Assembly: GCF_013523165.1 (NCBI RefSeq)
Contig: NZ_JAAMQI010000017.1
Coordinates: 26,655 to 90,654 of the forward strand
Direction: 5' to 3'
From: Pseudomonas entomophila
GTDB lineage: Bacteria; Pseudomonadota; Gammaproteobacteria; Pseudomonadales; Pseudomonadaceae
Length of the DNA stretch: 64,000 bases
In this document: piece by piece, positions 17,192 through 27,131 of the stretch
Position numbering within the stretch: position 1 is the stretch's first letter
How the letters are laid out: each line of letters begins with the position of its first letter
Translations under genes and position numbers: made by a program
Notes under the pieces: model-generated
Told to the model about the DNA's origin: nothing
The model's database searches: none
What the model saw: the letters and a program-made list of their open reading frames with translations, nothing else

Positions 17192-18349
17192 ATGCAACTC
17201 AAGCCAGCCGTTTCCGCTCTGGTTTCTGCCGTCGCCCTGGCCACCCTGCTCGGTGGCTGCCAGAAAAAAGAAGAAGCCGCGCCCCCCGCGCAAGCTCCTC
17301 AGGTCGGCGTCGTCACCCTGAAAGCGCAACCCTTCACCCTGACATCCGAACTGCCGGGCCGCACCAGCGCCTACCGGGTCGCCGAAGTCCGTCCACAGGT
17401 CAACGGCATCATTCTCAAGCGCCTGTTCAAGGAAGGCAGCGACGTCAAGGCCGGGCAGCAGCTCTACCAGATCGACCCTGCGGTCTATGAGGCCAACCTG
17501 GCCAATGCCCAGGCCGACGTCCAGGCCACCCGTTCGCTGGCCGGCCGCTACAAGCAGCTGATCGACGAGCAGGCGGTGAGCCGGCAGGAATACGACGATG
17601 CGCGCGCCAAGCAGCTGCAGGCCGAGGCCACGCTCAAGGCTGCCCAGATCGACCTGCGCTACACCAAGGTGATGGCGCCGATCAGCGGTCGCATCGGCCG
17701 CTCGGCCTACACCGAGGGCGCGCTGGTGAGCAATGCGCAGACCAACGCCATGGCCACCATCCAGCAGCTCGACCCGATCTACGTCGACGTCACCCAGTCG
17801 TCGGCCGAACTGCTCAAGCTGCGCCGTGACCTGCAAAACGGCCAGTTGCAGCGCGCTGGTGACAACGCCGCCAAGGTCCAGCTGGTGCTCGAAGACGGCT
17901 CTGTCTATGCACAGGAAGGCCGCCTGGAGTTCTCCGAAGTGTCGGTCGACGAGACCACCGGCTCGGTGACCCTGCGCGCCCTGTTCCCCAATCCGGACCA
18001 CACCCTGCTGCCTGGCATGTTCGTCCATGCGCGCCTGAGCGCGGGCGTCAACCAGAACGCCATCCTGGCGCCGCAGCAAGGCGTGACCCGCGACATCAAG
18101 GGCCAGGCGACCGCGATGGTGGTCAACCAGGACAACAAGGTCGAGCAGCGCTCGCTCAAGGCCAGCCGCACGTTGGGCAACGACTGGCTGATCGAGGACG
18201 GCCTCAAGCCGGGCGATCGGCTGATCACCGAGGGCTTGCAGTACGTGCGCCCTGGGGCCGAGGTCAAGGTGAGCGAGGCCACCAACGTCAAGCAACCGGG
18301 CGAGCAAGGCCAGGCCGGCGCCGCCGACGCGGGCGGCAAAGGGGAGTAA
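17192..18349 (+). CDS. ttgA: RND efflux periplasmic adaptor TtgA
   Basis: The 385-residue membrane-fusion lipoprotein has a lipobox LLGGC with lipidation Cys23. The biotinyl-lipoyl-like halves are PQVNGIILKRLFKEGSDVKAG and TKVMAPISGRIGRS, flanking an alpha-hairpin rich in Ala/Gln (about 100-140). It links TtgB in the inner membrane to TtgC in the outer membrane. It is first in the ttgABC operon, ending 3 bases before ttgB. Homologous to AcrA and MexA. Confidence 0.95.
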   Translation: MQLKPAVSALVSAVALATLLGGCQKKEEAAPPAQAPQVGVVTLKAQPFTLTSELPGRTSAYRVAEVRPQVNGIILKRLFKEGSDVKAGQQLYQIDPAVYEANLANAQADVQATRSLAGRYKQLIDEQAVSRQEYDDARAKQLQAEATLKAAQIDLRYTKVMAPISGRIGRSAYTEGALVSNAQTNAMATIQQLDPIYVDVTQSSAELLKLRRDLQNGQLQRAGDNAAKVQLVLEDGSVYAQEGRLEFSEVSVDETTGSVTLRALFPNPDHTLLPGMFVHARLSAGVNQNAILAPQQGVTRDIKGQATAMVVNQDNKVEQRSLKASRTLGNDWLIEDGLKPGDRLITEGLQYVRPGAEVKVSEATNVKQPGEQGQAGAADAGGKGE

Positions 18350-18352
18350 GTC

Positions 18353-21300
18353 ATGTCCAAGTTCTTCATTGATCGCCCGATCTTCGCCTGGGTGATCGCA
18401 CTGGTGATCATGCTGGTCGGCGCCTTGTCGATCCTCAAGCTGCCGATCAGCCAGTACCCCAGCATCGCGCCACCGGCCATCGCCATTTCCGTGACCTACC
18501 CGGGCGCTTCGGCGCAGACCGTGCAGGACACCGTGGTGCAGGTCATCGAGCAACAGCTCAACGGCATCGACAACCTGCGTTACGTGCAGTCGGAGAGCAA
18601 CTCCGACGGCAGCATGACCATCACCGCCACGTTCGAGCAGGGCACCGACCCTGACATCGCGCAGGTCCAGGTGCAGAACAAGCTGAACCTGGCGACCCCG
18701 CTGCTGCCGCAAGAAGTGCAGCAACAGGGGATCCGCGTGACCAAGGCGGTCAAGAACTTCCTGATGGTGATCGGTCTGGTGTCCGAGGACGGCAGCCTGA
18801 CCAAGGAAGACCTGGCCAACTACATCGTCTCGAACATGCAGGACCCGATCTCCCGGACCTCCGGGGTCGGTGACTTCCAGGTCTTCGGCGCCCAGTACGC
18901 CATGCGCATCTGGCTCGACCCGGCCAAGCTGAACAAGTACCAGCTGACCCCGGTCGACGTGCGCACGGCGATCACCGCGCAGAACGTCCAGGTCTCCTCC
19001 GGCCAGTTGGGCGGCCTGCCGGCCGTGCCAGGCACCCAGCTCAACGCCACCATCATCGGCAAGACCCGTCTGCAGACCGCCGAGCAGTTCAAGAACATCC
19101 TGCTCAAGGTCAACCGTGACGGCGCCCAGGTGCGCCTGGGCGATGTCGCCGAAGTCGGCCTGGGCGGTGAAAACTACGCGGTCAGCGCGCAGTTCAACGG
19201 CAAGGCGGCCTCGGGCCTGGCGGTCAAGCTGGCCACCGGCGCCAACGCCCTGGAAACCGCCAAGGCGCTGCGCCAGACCATCGCCGACCTGGAGCCGTTC
19301 TTCCCGCCAGGCGTGAAGGCCGTGTTCCCGTACGACACCACGCCCGTGGTCACCGAATCGATCAGCGGCGTGATTCACACGCTGATCGAGGCAGTGGTGC
19401 TGGTGTTCCTGGTGATGTACCTGTTCCTGCAGAACTTCCGCGCCACGATCATCACCACCATGACCGTGCCGGTGGTCCTGCTGGGCACCTTCGGCATCCT
19501 GGCGGCGGCCGGTTTCAACATCAACACCCTGACCATGTTCGCCATGATCCTGGCCATCGGCCTGCTGGTGGACGATGCCATCGTGGTGGTGGAGAACGTC
19601 GAGCGGGTGATGTCCGAGGAAGGCTTGCCGCCCAAGGAGGCCACCAAGCGCTCCATGGGGCAGATCCAGGGCGCCCTGGTCGGTATCGCGCTGGTGCTGT
19701 CGGCGGTCCTGCTGCCGATGGCGTTCTTCGGCGGCTCCACCGGGGTGATCTACCGCCAGTTCTCGATCACCATCGTCTCGGCGATGGGCTTGTCGGTGCT
19801 GGTGGCGCTGGTCTTCACGCCGGCCCTGTGCGCCACCCTGCTCAAGCCGCTGAAAAAGGGCCAGCACCACGAAGCCAAAGGCGGCTTCTTCGGCTGGTTC
19901 AACCGTCAGTTCGACCGCAGCGTCAACGGCTACGAGCGCAGCGTGGGCAGCATCCTGCGGCACAAGGTGCCGTTCCTGCTGGCGTATGCGCTGATCGTGG
20001 TCGGCATGATCTGGCTGTTCACCCGCATCCCGACCGCCTTCCTGCCGGAAGAAGACCAGGGCGTCCTGTTCGCCCAGGTACAGACCCCGGCCGGTTCGAG
20101 TGCCGAGCGCACCCAGTCGGTGGTCGACCAGATGCGTGAGTACCTGCTGCGCGACGAGTCCGACACCGTGTCGTCGGTGTTCACCGTGACCGGCTTCAAC
20201 TTCGCCGGCCGTGGCCAGAGCTCGGGCATGGCGTTCATCATGCTCAAGCCGTGGGAAGAGCGTTCGGCCGAGAACAGCGTGTTCGGCCTGGCCGAGCGTG
20301 CACAGCAATACTTCTTCAGCTTCCGCGACGCGATGGTGTTCGCCTTCGCGCCGCCAGCGGTGCTGGAGCTGGGCAACGCCACCGGCTTCGACGTGTTCCT
20401 CCAGGACCGCGCCGGGCTCGGTCACGAGAAACTGATGGAAGCGCGCGGCCAGTTCCTGGCCAAGGCGTCCCAGAGCAAGATCCTCGCCGGCGTGCGCCCC
20501 AACGGCCTGAACGACGAGCCGCAGTACCAGCTGATCGTCGATGACGAGCGTGCCAGCGCCCTGGGCGTGACCATTGCCGATATCAACAACACCCTGTCGA
20601 TCGCGCTCGGGGGCAGCTACGTCAACGACTTCATCGACCGGGGTCGGGTGAAGAAGGTCTACATCCAGGGTCAGGCCAATGCGCGCATGAGCCCGGAAGA
20701 CCTGCAGAAGTGGTACGTGCGCAACGGCGCAGGCGAAATGGTGCCCTTCTCCTCGTTCGCCCATGGCGAGTGGACCTACGGTTCACCCAAGCTGTCGCGC
20801 TACAACGGTGTCGAAGCGGTCGAGATCCTCGGCACCCCGGCGCCTGGCTACAGCACCGGTGACGCCATGGCGGAGGTCGAGCGCATCGCTGGCGAACTGC
20901 CGGACGGCATCGGCTTCGCCTGGACGGGCATGTCCTACGAGGAAAAGCTGTCCGGTTCGCAGATGCCGGCGCTGTTCGCCCTGTCGCTGCTGTTCGTGTT
21001 CCTCTGCCTGGCCGCCCTGTACGAAAGCTGGTCGATCCCGATCGCCGTGGTGCTGGTCGTGCCGCTGGGCATCATCGGTGCGCTGATCGCCACCAGCCTG
21101 CGCGGGCTGTCCAACGACGTGTACTTCCTGGTCGGCCTGTTGACCACCATCGGCCTGGCGGCGAAGAACGCGATCCTGATCGTTGAGTTCGCCAAGGAGC
21201 TGCACGAGCAAGGCAAGAGCCTGTACGACGCGACCATCGAGGCCTGCCGCATGCGACTGCGCCCGATCATCATGACCTCGCTGGCCTTCATTCTCGGCGT

Positions 21301-21505
21301 GGTACCGTTGACCATCGCCAGTGGCGCCGGCTCCGGCAGCCAGCACGCGATCGGTACCGGCGTGATCGGCGGTATGCTCAGTGCCACCGTGCTGGCGATC
21401 TTCTGGGTCCCGCTGTTCTTCGTCGCCGTGTCGTCGCTGTTTGGCAGCAAAGAGCCCAAGCATCCAGACACCCCTGAAACTTCACGTAATGAGGCTGGGC
21501 AATGA
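18353..21505 (+). CDS. ttgB: RND multidrug efflux transporter TtgB
   Basis: The 1,050-residue HAE1-family pump starts [20 protein letters not shown]. The proton-relay pair Asp407-Asp408 is present in [14 protein letters not shown], and the helix 10 Lys lies in [17 protein letters not shown]. Two large periplasmic loops carry the drug-binding domains. It is the trimeric AcrB/MexB homologue driving solvent and antibiotic export. The stop overlaps the ttgC start by 4 bases (ATGA). A 1,230-residue frame on the opposite strand is only a codon-bias shadow. Confidence 0.96.
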   Translation: MSKFFIDRPIFAWVIALVIMLVGALSILKLPISQYPSIAPPAIAISVTYPGASAQTVQDTVVQVIEQQLNGIDNLRYVQSESNSDGSMTITATFEQGTDPDIAQVQVQNKLNLATPLLPQEVQQQGIRVTKAVKNFLMVIGLVSEDGSLTKEDLANYIVSNMQDPISRTSGVGDFQVFGAQYAMRIWLDPAKLNKYQLTPVDVRTAITAQNVQVSSGQLGGLPAVPGTQLNATIIGKTRLQTAEQFKNILLKVNRDGAQVRLGDVAEVGLGGENYAVSAQFNGKAASGLAVKLATGANALETAKALRQTIADLEPFFPPGVKAVFPYDTTPVVTESISGVIHTLIEAVVLVFLVMYLFLQNFRATIITTMTVPVVLLGTFGILAAAGFNINTLTMFAMILAIGLLVDDAIVVVENVERVMSEEGLPPKEATKRSMGQIQGALVGIALVLSAVLLPMAFFGGSTGVIYRQFSITIVSAMGLSVLVALVFTPALCATLLKPLKKGQHHEAKGGFFGWFNRQFDRSVNGYERSVGSILRHKVPFLLAYALIVVGMIWLFTRIPTAFLPEEDQGVLFAQVQTPAGSSAERTQSVVDQMREYLLRDESDTVSSVFTVTGFNFAGRGQSSGMAFIMLKPWEERSAENSVFGLAERAQQYFFSFRDAMVFAFAPPAVLELGNATGFDVFLQDRAGLGHEKLMEARGQFLAKASQSKILAGVRPNGLNDEPQYQLIVDDERASALGVTIADINNTLSIALGGSYVNDFIDRGRVKKVYIQGQANARMSPEDLQKWYVRNGAGEMVPFSSFAHGEWTYGSPKLSRYNGVEAVEILGTPAPGYSTGDAMAEVERIAGELPDGIGFAWTGMSYEEKLSGSQMPALFALSLLFVFLCLAALYESWSIPIAVVLVVPLGIIGALIATSLRGLSNDVYFLVGLLTTIGLAAKNAILIVEFAKELHEQGKSLYDATIEACRMRLRPIIMTSLAFILGVVPLTIASGAGSGSQHAIGTGVIGGMLSATVLAIFWVPLFFVAVSSLFGSKEPKHPDTPETSRNEAGQ

Positions 21506-22929
21506 CCAAGTCTTTGTTGTCCCTGGCGGTTACCGCCCTGATCCTCGGCGGCTGCTCGCTGATTCCCGACTACCAGACGCCGGAGGCGCCGGTTCCGGCG
21601 CAATGGCCACAGGGTCCGCAGTACTCCCCGGCCGAGTCGGCCGAGGTGGCGGCCGCCGAGCAAGGCTGGCGCCAGGTGTTCCGCGACCCGGCGCTGCAAC
21701 AGCTGATCCAGACCGCCCTGGTGAACAACCGCGACCTGCGCGTCGCGGCCCTGAACACCGAGGCCTATCGCGCGCAGTACCGCATCCAGCGCGCTGACCT
21801 GCTGCCGACGGTCTCGGCCACCGCCGCTGGCTCTCGCCAGCGCTTGCCGAGCGGAGTCTCGCCAACAGGGCAATCGGCCATCAGCAGCCAGTACTCCGCC
21901 ACCTTGGGCATCAGCGCCTACGAGCTGGACCTGTTCGGTCGGGTACGCAGCCTGTCCGAGCAGGCGCTGCAGACCTACCTGTCCAGCGAAGAGGCACGGC
22001 GCTCGACCCAGATCAGTCTGGTCGCCAGCGTGGCCAACGCCTACTACACCTGGCAGGCCGACCGCGAGCTGCTCAAGCTGACCCAGGACACCCTCAAGGC
22101 GTTCGAGCAGAGCTATTCGTTGACCCGCCGCAGCACCGAAGTCGGTGTGTCCTCGGCACTGGACCTGAGCCAGGCGCGGACCTCGGTGGAAACCGCCAAG
22201 GTCAAGCTGGCCCAGTACCAGCGCCTGGTCGCCCAGGACATCAACAGCCTGACCGTGCTGCTGGGCGCCGGGCTGCCGAACGACCTGCCCGAGCCGCCGA
22301 AGCTGGACGACACCAAGCTGGCCGACGTGCCGGCCGGCCTGCCGTCGGACATGCTGCAGCGGCGTCCGGACATCCAGGAAGCGGAGTACCTGCTCAAGGC
22401 CGCCAACGCCAACATCGGCGCGGCCCGCGCGGCCTTCTTCCCGAGCATCAGCCTGACCTCCAACGCCGGCACCCTGAGCGCCGACGCCGACGGGCTGTTC
22501 AAGGGGGGGTCGGGGACCTGGCTGTTCCAGCCGCAGATCAATCTGCCGATCTTCACCGCCGGTAGCCTCAAGGCCAGCCTGGACTACGCGAAGATCCAGA
22601 AGGACATCAACGTGGCCCGCTACGAGAAGACCATCCAGACGGCGTTCCAGGAAGTGTCCGATGGCCTGGCGGCGCGCAAGACCTTCCAGGATCAGGTTCA
22701 GGCGCAACGCGACCTGGTCGCCGCGAACCAGGACTACTATCGCCTGGCCGAGCGTCGCTACCGGATCGGGATCGACAGCAACCTGACCTTCCTCGACGCC
22801 CAGCGCAATCTGTTCAGCGCCGAGCAGTCATTGATCACCGACCGCCTGACCCAGCTGACCAGCGAGGTCAACCTGTACAAGGCCCTGGGCGGCGGCTGGT
22901 ACGAGCGTACTGGTCAGGCCCAGCTGTAA
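21502..22929 (+). CDS. ttgC: Outer-membrane efflux channel TtgC
   Basis: The 475-residue lipoprotein has lipobox LILGGC with Cys18, followed by [14 protein letters not shown] and the paired TolC-type OEP repeats (Ala/Gln/Leu-rich coiled coils, [17 protein letters not shown] in the first, [19 protein letters not shown] at the start of the second). It forms the outer-membrane exit duct for TtgAB and is homologous to OprM. It is last in the operon and followed by a long hairpin. Confidence 0.95.
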   Translation: MTKSLLSLAVTALILGGCSLIPDYQTPEAPVPAQWPQGPQYSPAESAEVAAAEQGWRQVFRDPALQQLIQTALVNNRDLRVAALNTEAYRAQYRIQRADLLPTVSATAAGSRQRLPSGVSPTGQSAISSQYSATLGISAYELDLFGRVRSLSEQALQTYLSSEEARRSTQISLVASVANAYYTWQADRELLKLTQDTLKAFEQSYSLTRRSTEVGVSSALDLSQARTSVETAKVKLAQYQRLVAQDINSLTVLLGAGLPNDLPEPPKLDDTKLADVPAGLPSDMLQRRPDIQEAEYLLKAANANIGAARAAFFPSISLTSNAGTLSADADGLFKGGSGTWLFQPQINLPIFTAGSLKASLDYAKIQKDINVARYEKTIQTAFQEVSDGLAARKTFQDQVQAQRDLVAANQDYYRLAERRYRIGIDSNLTFLDAQRNLFSAEQSLITDRLTQLTSEVNLYKALGGGWYERTGQAQL

Positions 22930-22935
22930 GACCAC

Positions 22936-22995
22936 ACGGCCCCAGCGACAGGACACCGGATGAACATCTCATCGGGGTCCTGGCGCTGGGGCCGT
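22936..22995 (+). terminator. Long stem-loop at the end of ttgABC
   Basis: A nearly continuous imperfect hairpin of 60 bases begins 6 bases after the ttgC stop: ACGGCCCCAGCG pairs with CGCTGGGGCCGT, CAGGAC with GTCCTG, and the apex pairs CCGATGA-like arms. The downstream tract (CGTGTTTCTG) is only weakly T-rich. It lies between convergent genes and could terminate both. Confidence 0.7.
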
Positions 22996-23009
22996 CGTGT
23001 TTCTGTCGT

Positions 23010-23747
23010 CTACCGTGCCGCCCGGCGCGCCTCGGCAGAAGGCTGGCCGATGAAGCGCAACATCCACAGCCCCACCAGATCGCCTTGATGCGCGTGGGCC
23101 AGGCTGTTGATGGCCTTGTCGTAGACCGCTGGGTCGAAGTGGTGCTGGCGTGCCTCGAGCAGGGCCTTGGCGTAGTCGTGCACGAATTCGGGATGCCCTT
23201 GGAAGCACAGCACCTGATCGCCGATGTGATAAGCGGCGTAGGGGCAGAAGTCACTGGAGGCGATGACCTGGGCCCCCGGGGGCAGACGGGTGACCTGATC
23301 CTGGTGGCTGATGAGCAGGGTGAGTTCCGACGCCTCTTCATCCATCCCTGGCGCGTGCGCGTCCAAGGTGTAGCGATGCACCCCGACACCCCACCCTTGG
23401 GGTGCACGCCCGGCCTGCCCGCCCAGGACCAGCGCCAGCAACTGGTGCCCGAAGCACACCCCCAGCAGTTTCTCGCCACGCGCGTACAGCGAGCGCAGGT
23501 AGACCTTGAGTGTCTGAATCCAGGGATCGTCGCCGAACGAGTCGGCCTTGCTGCCGGTCACCAGGTAGGCGTCGAACACGTCGTCCTCGCCCGGGTAGTG
23601 CCCGTTCATCACGTTGTACACCTGGAACTCGGCAGCGACCGGCTGGCGTGCGAACAACTGCTCGAACATCTTTCCGTAGCCTTCGTACTGCGCGATCAGC
23701 TCGGGTCGCAGGACGTCGGTTTCCAGGATGCAGAGGCGTAGCGACAT
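23010..23747 (-). CDS. Class I glutamine amidotransferase (GMP synthase-like)
   Basis: The protein has 245 residues from the ATG at 23747 (MSLRLCILETDVLRPEL); the upstream in-frame extension is not conserved in type. The triad motifs are visible: nucleophile Cys in LLGVCFGHQLLALVLGG, and the His in QVLCFQGHPEF with nearby Glu. It resembles GuaA-type stand-alone amidotransferase domains (YagE/PuuD-unrelated), which hydrolyse gamma-glutamyl substrates or glutamine. There is no synthetase partner nearby, so the substrate is unknown. It converges with ttgC. Confidence 0.85.
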   Translation of the reverse strand: MSLRLCILETDVLRPELIAQYEGYGKMFEQLFARQPVAAEFQVYNVMNGHYPGEDDVFDAYLVTGSKADSFGDDPWIQTLKVYLRSLYARGEKLLGVCFGHQLLALVLGGQAGRAPQGWGVGVHRYTLDAHAPGMDEEASELTLLISHQDQVTRLPPGAQVIASSDFCPYAAYHIGDQVLCFQGHPEFVHDYAKALLEARQHHFDPAVYDKAINSLAHAHQGDLVGLWMLRFIGQPSAEARRAAR

Positions 23748-24107
23748 AGGGTTAATCCTGAACGACATAGTGTGGATGGACCCGTAGAGCGTGCCGCGAA
23801 AGCCGCGTACAAGCAAGGGCAAGCCATCTGACGAGTGGCGTTCGTCGGGTCGTTCGCATGTTCGTCGATCACCCGTGTCTAGTTCAGGTATGCCAGCGCG
23901 TTCAACGAACATGCCCTGCACTTCGCGCATAAGTTGGCATAAGGTTAGAACAAAGCGTTCTCAAGCGATCATCGCGCTGACCCTGCAGTGGGTTATATAC
24001 CCTGTAAGAAGACAGGACGTGGAAACAGCGGGGGTTGCTGTCACGTTCCACTGTACGAGAAGGAAAGCCACGATCTATCAGGAATAACAAAAAGAAGGCA
24101 GTCCGCC
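23748..24107. other. 360-base divergent spacer with promoter-like palindrome and hairpin
   Basis: No gene is evident. The right half contains GGGTTATATACCC near 23992-24004, an AT-rich palindrome that could hold a -10 (TATACC), and further on a hairpin (annotated separately) in what would be the leader of the 31-residue ORF. The left half should hold the amidotransferase promoter. Confidence 0.5.
24019..24051 (+). promoter_or_regulatory. Leader hairpin upstream of the 31-residue membrane ORF
   Basis: GTGGAA-ACAGC-GGGGGTT-GCTGT-CACG-TTCCAC forms an 11-base stem with a 4-base bulge, ending 57 bases before the small ORF start. It may stabilise or regulate that transcript. Confidence 0.45.
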
Positions 24108-24203
24108 ATGTTCAGAGATTCGAAAGTCCGCCAGGCAGGTCTCATCCTGTTCGCCACGACCTTGTTGCTGATCTTGCCGAACCTGACCCGCCTGTTTGGG
24201 TGA
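24108..24203 (+). CDS. Small single-helix membrane protein (31 residues)
   Basis: The ATG at 24108 follows AAGAAGG by 9 bases. The peptide begins MFRDSKVRQAG, continues with one hydrophobic helix (LILFATTLLLILPNL) and ends TRLFG before TGA. The basic N-terminus followed by a 17-residue apolar stretch is the classic architecture of a bacterial small membrane protein with the N-terminus inside. It stands alone between REP elements and the divergent amidotransferase gene. I do not know its partner. Such peptides often modulate a membrane enzyme or transporter. Confidence 0.6.
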   Translation: MFRDSKVRQAGLILFATTLLLILPNLTRLFG

Positions 24204-24319
24204 TGCAGGGGGGCAAGTTCACAGGCAGATCTTGAGCGCCCGAAAGCACTGCGCACCGAGGGGTGTCATACGTCGAGCGGTATTGATGCAGGGTTGTCTG
24301 ATCCATCAGGTGGCTGACT

Positions 24320-24366
24320 GATGGGCCCTGCGGGCCCAATCGCGGCACAGGGGCCGCTCCTACAGT
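24320..24366. repeat. Single REP element
   Basis: One copy of GGGCCCTGCGGGCCCAATCG followed by CGGCACAGGGGCCGCTCCTA; its inverted partner is lacking nearby. Confidence 0.8.
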
Positions 24367-24440
24367 TTTGGACCGCATCGCTGATCTGTCAGCTCGATGC
24401 GATCCCCCTGTGGGAGATTCTATGGTTTCCACCAAGTGTG

Positions 24441-24562
24441 ATGTGGGCCCTGTGGGCCCGATCGCGACACAGGGCCACTCACCCGTAGCCGCACCACGGC
24501 ATCGTCCCCTGTGGGAGCGGCCCCAGTGCCGCGATTGGGACCGCAGGGCCCACGAGGTCAGT
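24441..24562. repeat. REP pair, inverted
   Basis: The left copy starts GTGGGCCCTGTGGGCCCGAT and the right copy is inverted, GGAGCGGCCCCAGTGCCGCG then GGACCGCAGGGCCCAC. They frame about 45 bases including a CACCCGTAGC stretch also seen inside other pairs of this window. Confidence 0.8.
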
Positions 24563-24642
24563 CACCACGGGTATCGCCGAGAGGGACTGACCACACCAAG
24601 ATGACGCTTGCCTAGAGGCCCTATCACGCAAACGTGGCAGCC

Positions 24643-25242
24643 TCAGGCCAGCTCGGCCATCCGAGCCTTGGCCTGGCCCAGGCCCTTCTCCTGATGATCG
24701 CCACCCATGTTCAAGCCTTCGGCATGGACGAAGGCGACATCGGTAATCCCGATGAATGCCAGGACCTGGCGCAGGTAGGGTTCCTGATGGTCGCTGGCGG
24801 CGCCGGCATGCAAACCGCCGCGGGCAGTCAACACGATCGCCCGCTTGCCTTCGAGCAGGCCGACCGGCCCATTGGCGGTGTACTGGAACGTCACGCCGGC
24901 ACGCAGCACATGGTCCAACCACGCCTTCAACGTACTGGGGATGGTGAAGTTGTACATGGGCGCAGCCAGCACCAGCACATCGGCCTGCAGCAGTTCGTCG
25001 ATCAGTTCGTTCGACCGCGCCAGCGCCTGACGCTCTTCGGCGCTGTGCTGGTCCTCAGGCTTCATCCAGCCGCCCAGCAAGTCCATGGCCATGTGAGGCA
25101 CCGGGGTGATGGCCAGGTCACGTACCGTCGGTACGTCTTCAGGGTGTGCGGCCTGCCACTGGGCGATGAAGTCACGGGTGAGCTGGCGGGACACCGAATC
25201 CTGTTGGCGAGCGCTGCTTTCGATGATCAGGGCGTGGGACAT
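24643..25242 (-). CDS. azoR: FMN-dependent NADH-azoreductase
   Basis: The 199-residue flavodoxin-like protein shows the AzoR hallmarks: ESSARQQDSVSRQLT near the N-terminus (FMN phosphate loop), APMYNFTIPSTLKAWLDHVLRAG split around residues 94-116, and the TARGGLH loop. It reduces quinones and azo dyes by two-electron transfer using NADH. It is divergent from a LysR regulator, with a repeat-containing 132-base region between them that suggests control by that regulator. Confidence 0.92.
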   Translation of the reverse strand: MSHALIIESSARQQDSVSRQLTRDFIAQWQAAHPEDVPTVRDLAITPVPHMAMDLLGGWMKPEDQHSAEERQALARSNELIDELLQADVLVLAAPMYNFTIPSTLKAWLDHVLRAGVTFQYTANGPVGLLEGKRAIVLTARGGLHAGAASDHQEPYLRQVLAFIGITDVAFVHAEGLNMGGDHQEKGLGQAKARMAELA

Positions 25243-25297
25243 GGAAAACTCCGAAAATGAGGGGTGGCGATTCGATGGACGCAGATTACCCCCTTGA

Positions 25298-25344
25298 CCT
25301 ATCGATAAAAAAGCGCAAAAGTTCGGGTCAACCTATCGATAAAA
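25298..25344. promoter_or_regulatory. Two direct repeats CCTATCGATAAAA between azoR and lysR
   Basis: Identical 13-base copies at 25298-25310 and 25332-25344 are spaced 34 bases start to start, a little over three helical turns, so a protein could bind both on one face. Each contains ATCGAT, and the first is preceded by TTGAC. The placement in a divergent LysR-target region fits a LysR-type operator. Confidence 0.6.
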
Positions 25345-25374
25345 CCGTTCTTTCGACGGCTTCAGGAGCCTTGC

Positions 25375-26298
25375 ATGAAAGCGCCTCGCGTCACCCTGGA
25401 TCAATGGCGAACTCTACAGGCCGTCGTCGACCATGGCGGGTTCGCCCAGGCCGCCGAGGCCCTGCACCGCTCTCAGTCTTCGGTCAGCTACACGGTGGCG
25501 CGCATGCAGACCCAGCTGGGCGTTCCGTTGCTGCGCATCGATGGGCGCAAGGCCGTGCTCACCGAAGCCGGCGACATGCTGCTGCGCCGCTCGCGGCAAC
25601 TGGTCAAGCAGGCCAGCCAGCTCGAGGACCTGGCCCATCACATGGAGCAGGGCTGGGAAGCGGAGGTGCGCTTGGTGGTCGATGCCGCCTATCCCAGCGC
25701 ACGGCTGGTTCGGGCCCTGGCGGCCTTCGTGCCGCAGAGCCGGGGCTGTCGGGTTCGCCTGCGCGAAGAAGTGCTGTCGGGGGTCGAGGAGGTGCTCAAG
25801 GATGGCATCGCCGATCTGGCCATCAGCAGCCTCAACCTGCAGGGCTACCTGGGCACCGAGCTGAGCGCCGTGGAATTCGTCGCGGTCGCGCACCCCCAGC
25901 ATGCCTTGCACCGGCTCGACCGCCAGCTCACCTTCCACGACCTGGAAAGCCAGTTGCAGGTGGTGATTCGCGACTCCGGGCGCGCACAACCTCGCGACGT
26001 CGGTTGGCTCGGGGCCGAGCATCGGTGGACGGTGGGCAGTCTGGGCACGGCAGCGACGTTCGTCGGCAGTGGGCTGGGGTTCGCCTGGCTACCTCGCCAC
26101 ATGATCGAACGCGAACTGCGCGAAGGCCTGCTCAAGCCCCTGCCGCTGGATCAAGGCGGCAGCCGACACCCTCTGTTCTACCTGTATGCCAGCAAGGACA
26201 AGGCCCTGGGCCCGGCCACGCAGATTCTCATCGACCTGCTGCACCGCTTCGACACTGCGCCGCTGGACGTGCCTTTCGTCGCACCTGCTCAAGCCTGA
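25375..26298 (+). CDS. LysR-family transcriptional regulator, divergent from azoR
   Basis: The 307-residue protein has an N-terminal winged helix-turn-helix (LDQWRTLQAVVDHGGFAQAAEALHRSQSSVSYTVARMQ, about residues 7-45) and a periplasmic-binding-protein-like effector domain. The ATG follows CAGGAG. It probably regulates azoR, and itself, in response to quinones, azo compounds or oxidative signals, as for other LysR-azoreductase pairs; the effector is not known. Confidence 0.88.
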   Translation: MKAPRVTLDQWRTLQAVVDHGGFAQAAEALHRSQSSVSYTVARMQTQLGVPLLRIDGRKAVLTEAGDMLLRRSRQLVKQASQLEDLAHHMEQGWEAEVRLVVDAAYPSARLVRALAAFVPQSRGCRVRLREEVLSGVEEVLKDGIADLAISSLNLQGYLGTELSAVEFVAVAHPQHALHRLDRQLTFHDLESQLQVVIRDSGRAQPRDVGWLGAEHRWTVGSLGTAATFVGSGLGFAWLPRHMIERELREGLLKPLPLDQGGSRHPLFYLYASKDKALGPATQILIDLLHRFDTAPLDVPFVAPAQA

Positions 26299-26519
26299 CG
26301 CTCGGAACGCCTGCCCATTGCCAGGGTCCGACACTGAAGACACGTCGAGGCGGTCACATCGCGTCACAAACCGACGCCTTCGGGCAGCCTGACTACGCGC
26401 CACGCATGACTGGCGGCCGCTGGCGTTTCGCGGCACCCTACGCGCGTCATCACCGCGCCTGATCAGGCTCATCCGGCAAGCGCGGTCGTCGTATCCACCT
26501 CTCAAGGATCATTGCGCCC

Positions 26520-27077
26520 ATGTTGAAACCCCTATTCCTGGCGGCCTGCTCGCTCGCCTTCGCCACCCAGGCCCTGGCCTCGGATGCACAGCCGCACGTT
26601 CAGCTGACCACCAGCCTGGGTACCATCGAGATCGAACTGGACGCCGAAAAGGCCCCGCTCAGCACCCAGAACTTCCTGAAGTACGTCAAAAGCGGGTTTT
26701 ACGACAACACGATCTTCCACCGCGTGATTCCAGGCTTCATGGTGCAAGGCGGCGGCTTCACGACCCAGATGGACCAGAAGCCGACCCGCGATCCGATCCG
26801 CAACGAAGCCAGCAATGGGCTGCACAACGCCCGTGGCACCCTGGCCATGGCGCGCACTGCCAATCCGAACTCGGCCACCAGCCAGTTCTTCATCAACGTG
26901 GCCGACAACGCCTTCCTCGACCCCGGCCGCGATGCAGGGTATGCCGTGTTCGGCAAGGTGACCAAGGGCATGGAGGTGGTCGACCAGATCGTCAACGCGC
27001 CCACCGGCATGCAGAAAGGCATGCGTGACGTGCCGAAGGACCCCATCCTGATCAAGTCGGCCAAGCGCCTCGACTGA
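26520..27077 (+). CDS. ppiA: Periplasmic peptidyl-prolyl cis-trans isomerase (cyclophilin)
   Basis: The 185-residue protein has a signal peptide ([16 protein letters not shown], cleaved before SDAQPH) and a cyclophilin domain with [14 protein letters not shown] (catalytic Arg in FHRV), [16 protein letters not shown] and [13 protein letters not shown]. It catalyses proline isomerisation during folding in the periplasm. The following exporter gene starts 54 bases downstream on the same strand. Confidence 0.93.
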   Translation: MLKPLFLAACSLAFATQALASDAQPHVQLTTSLGTIEIELDAEKAPLSTQNFLKYVKSGFYDNTIFHRVIPGFMVQGGGFTTQMDQKPTRDPIRNEASNGLHNARGTLAMARTANPNSATSQFFINVADNAFLDPGRDAGYAVFGKVTKGMEVVDQIVNAPTGMQKGMRDVPKDPILIKSAKRLD

Positions 27078-27131
27078 ACCGGGGTGTCACACGGATGTGA
27101 ACGACCTCGGTCGCGCAGAACAGGAGCCCAG

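Larger units (their letters stand above)
24204..24642. other. 439-base gene-free spacer with REP elements
   Basis: No coding sequence is supported between the small ORF and the azoR stop. It contains a single REP and an inverted REP pair, annotated separately. A truncated CTGTGGGAG fragment around 24409 is a further decayed copy. Confidence 0.7.

Noticed and set aside
17072..20764. 1,230-residue open frame opposite ttgA/ttgB
   Set aside because: It lies wholly antisense to two recognisable efflux genes and has the Asp/His/Gln/Val-rich composition of a shadow of GC-biased codons, with no domain.
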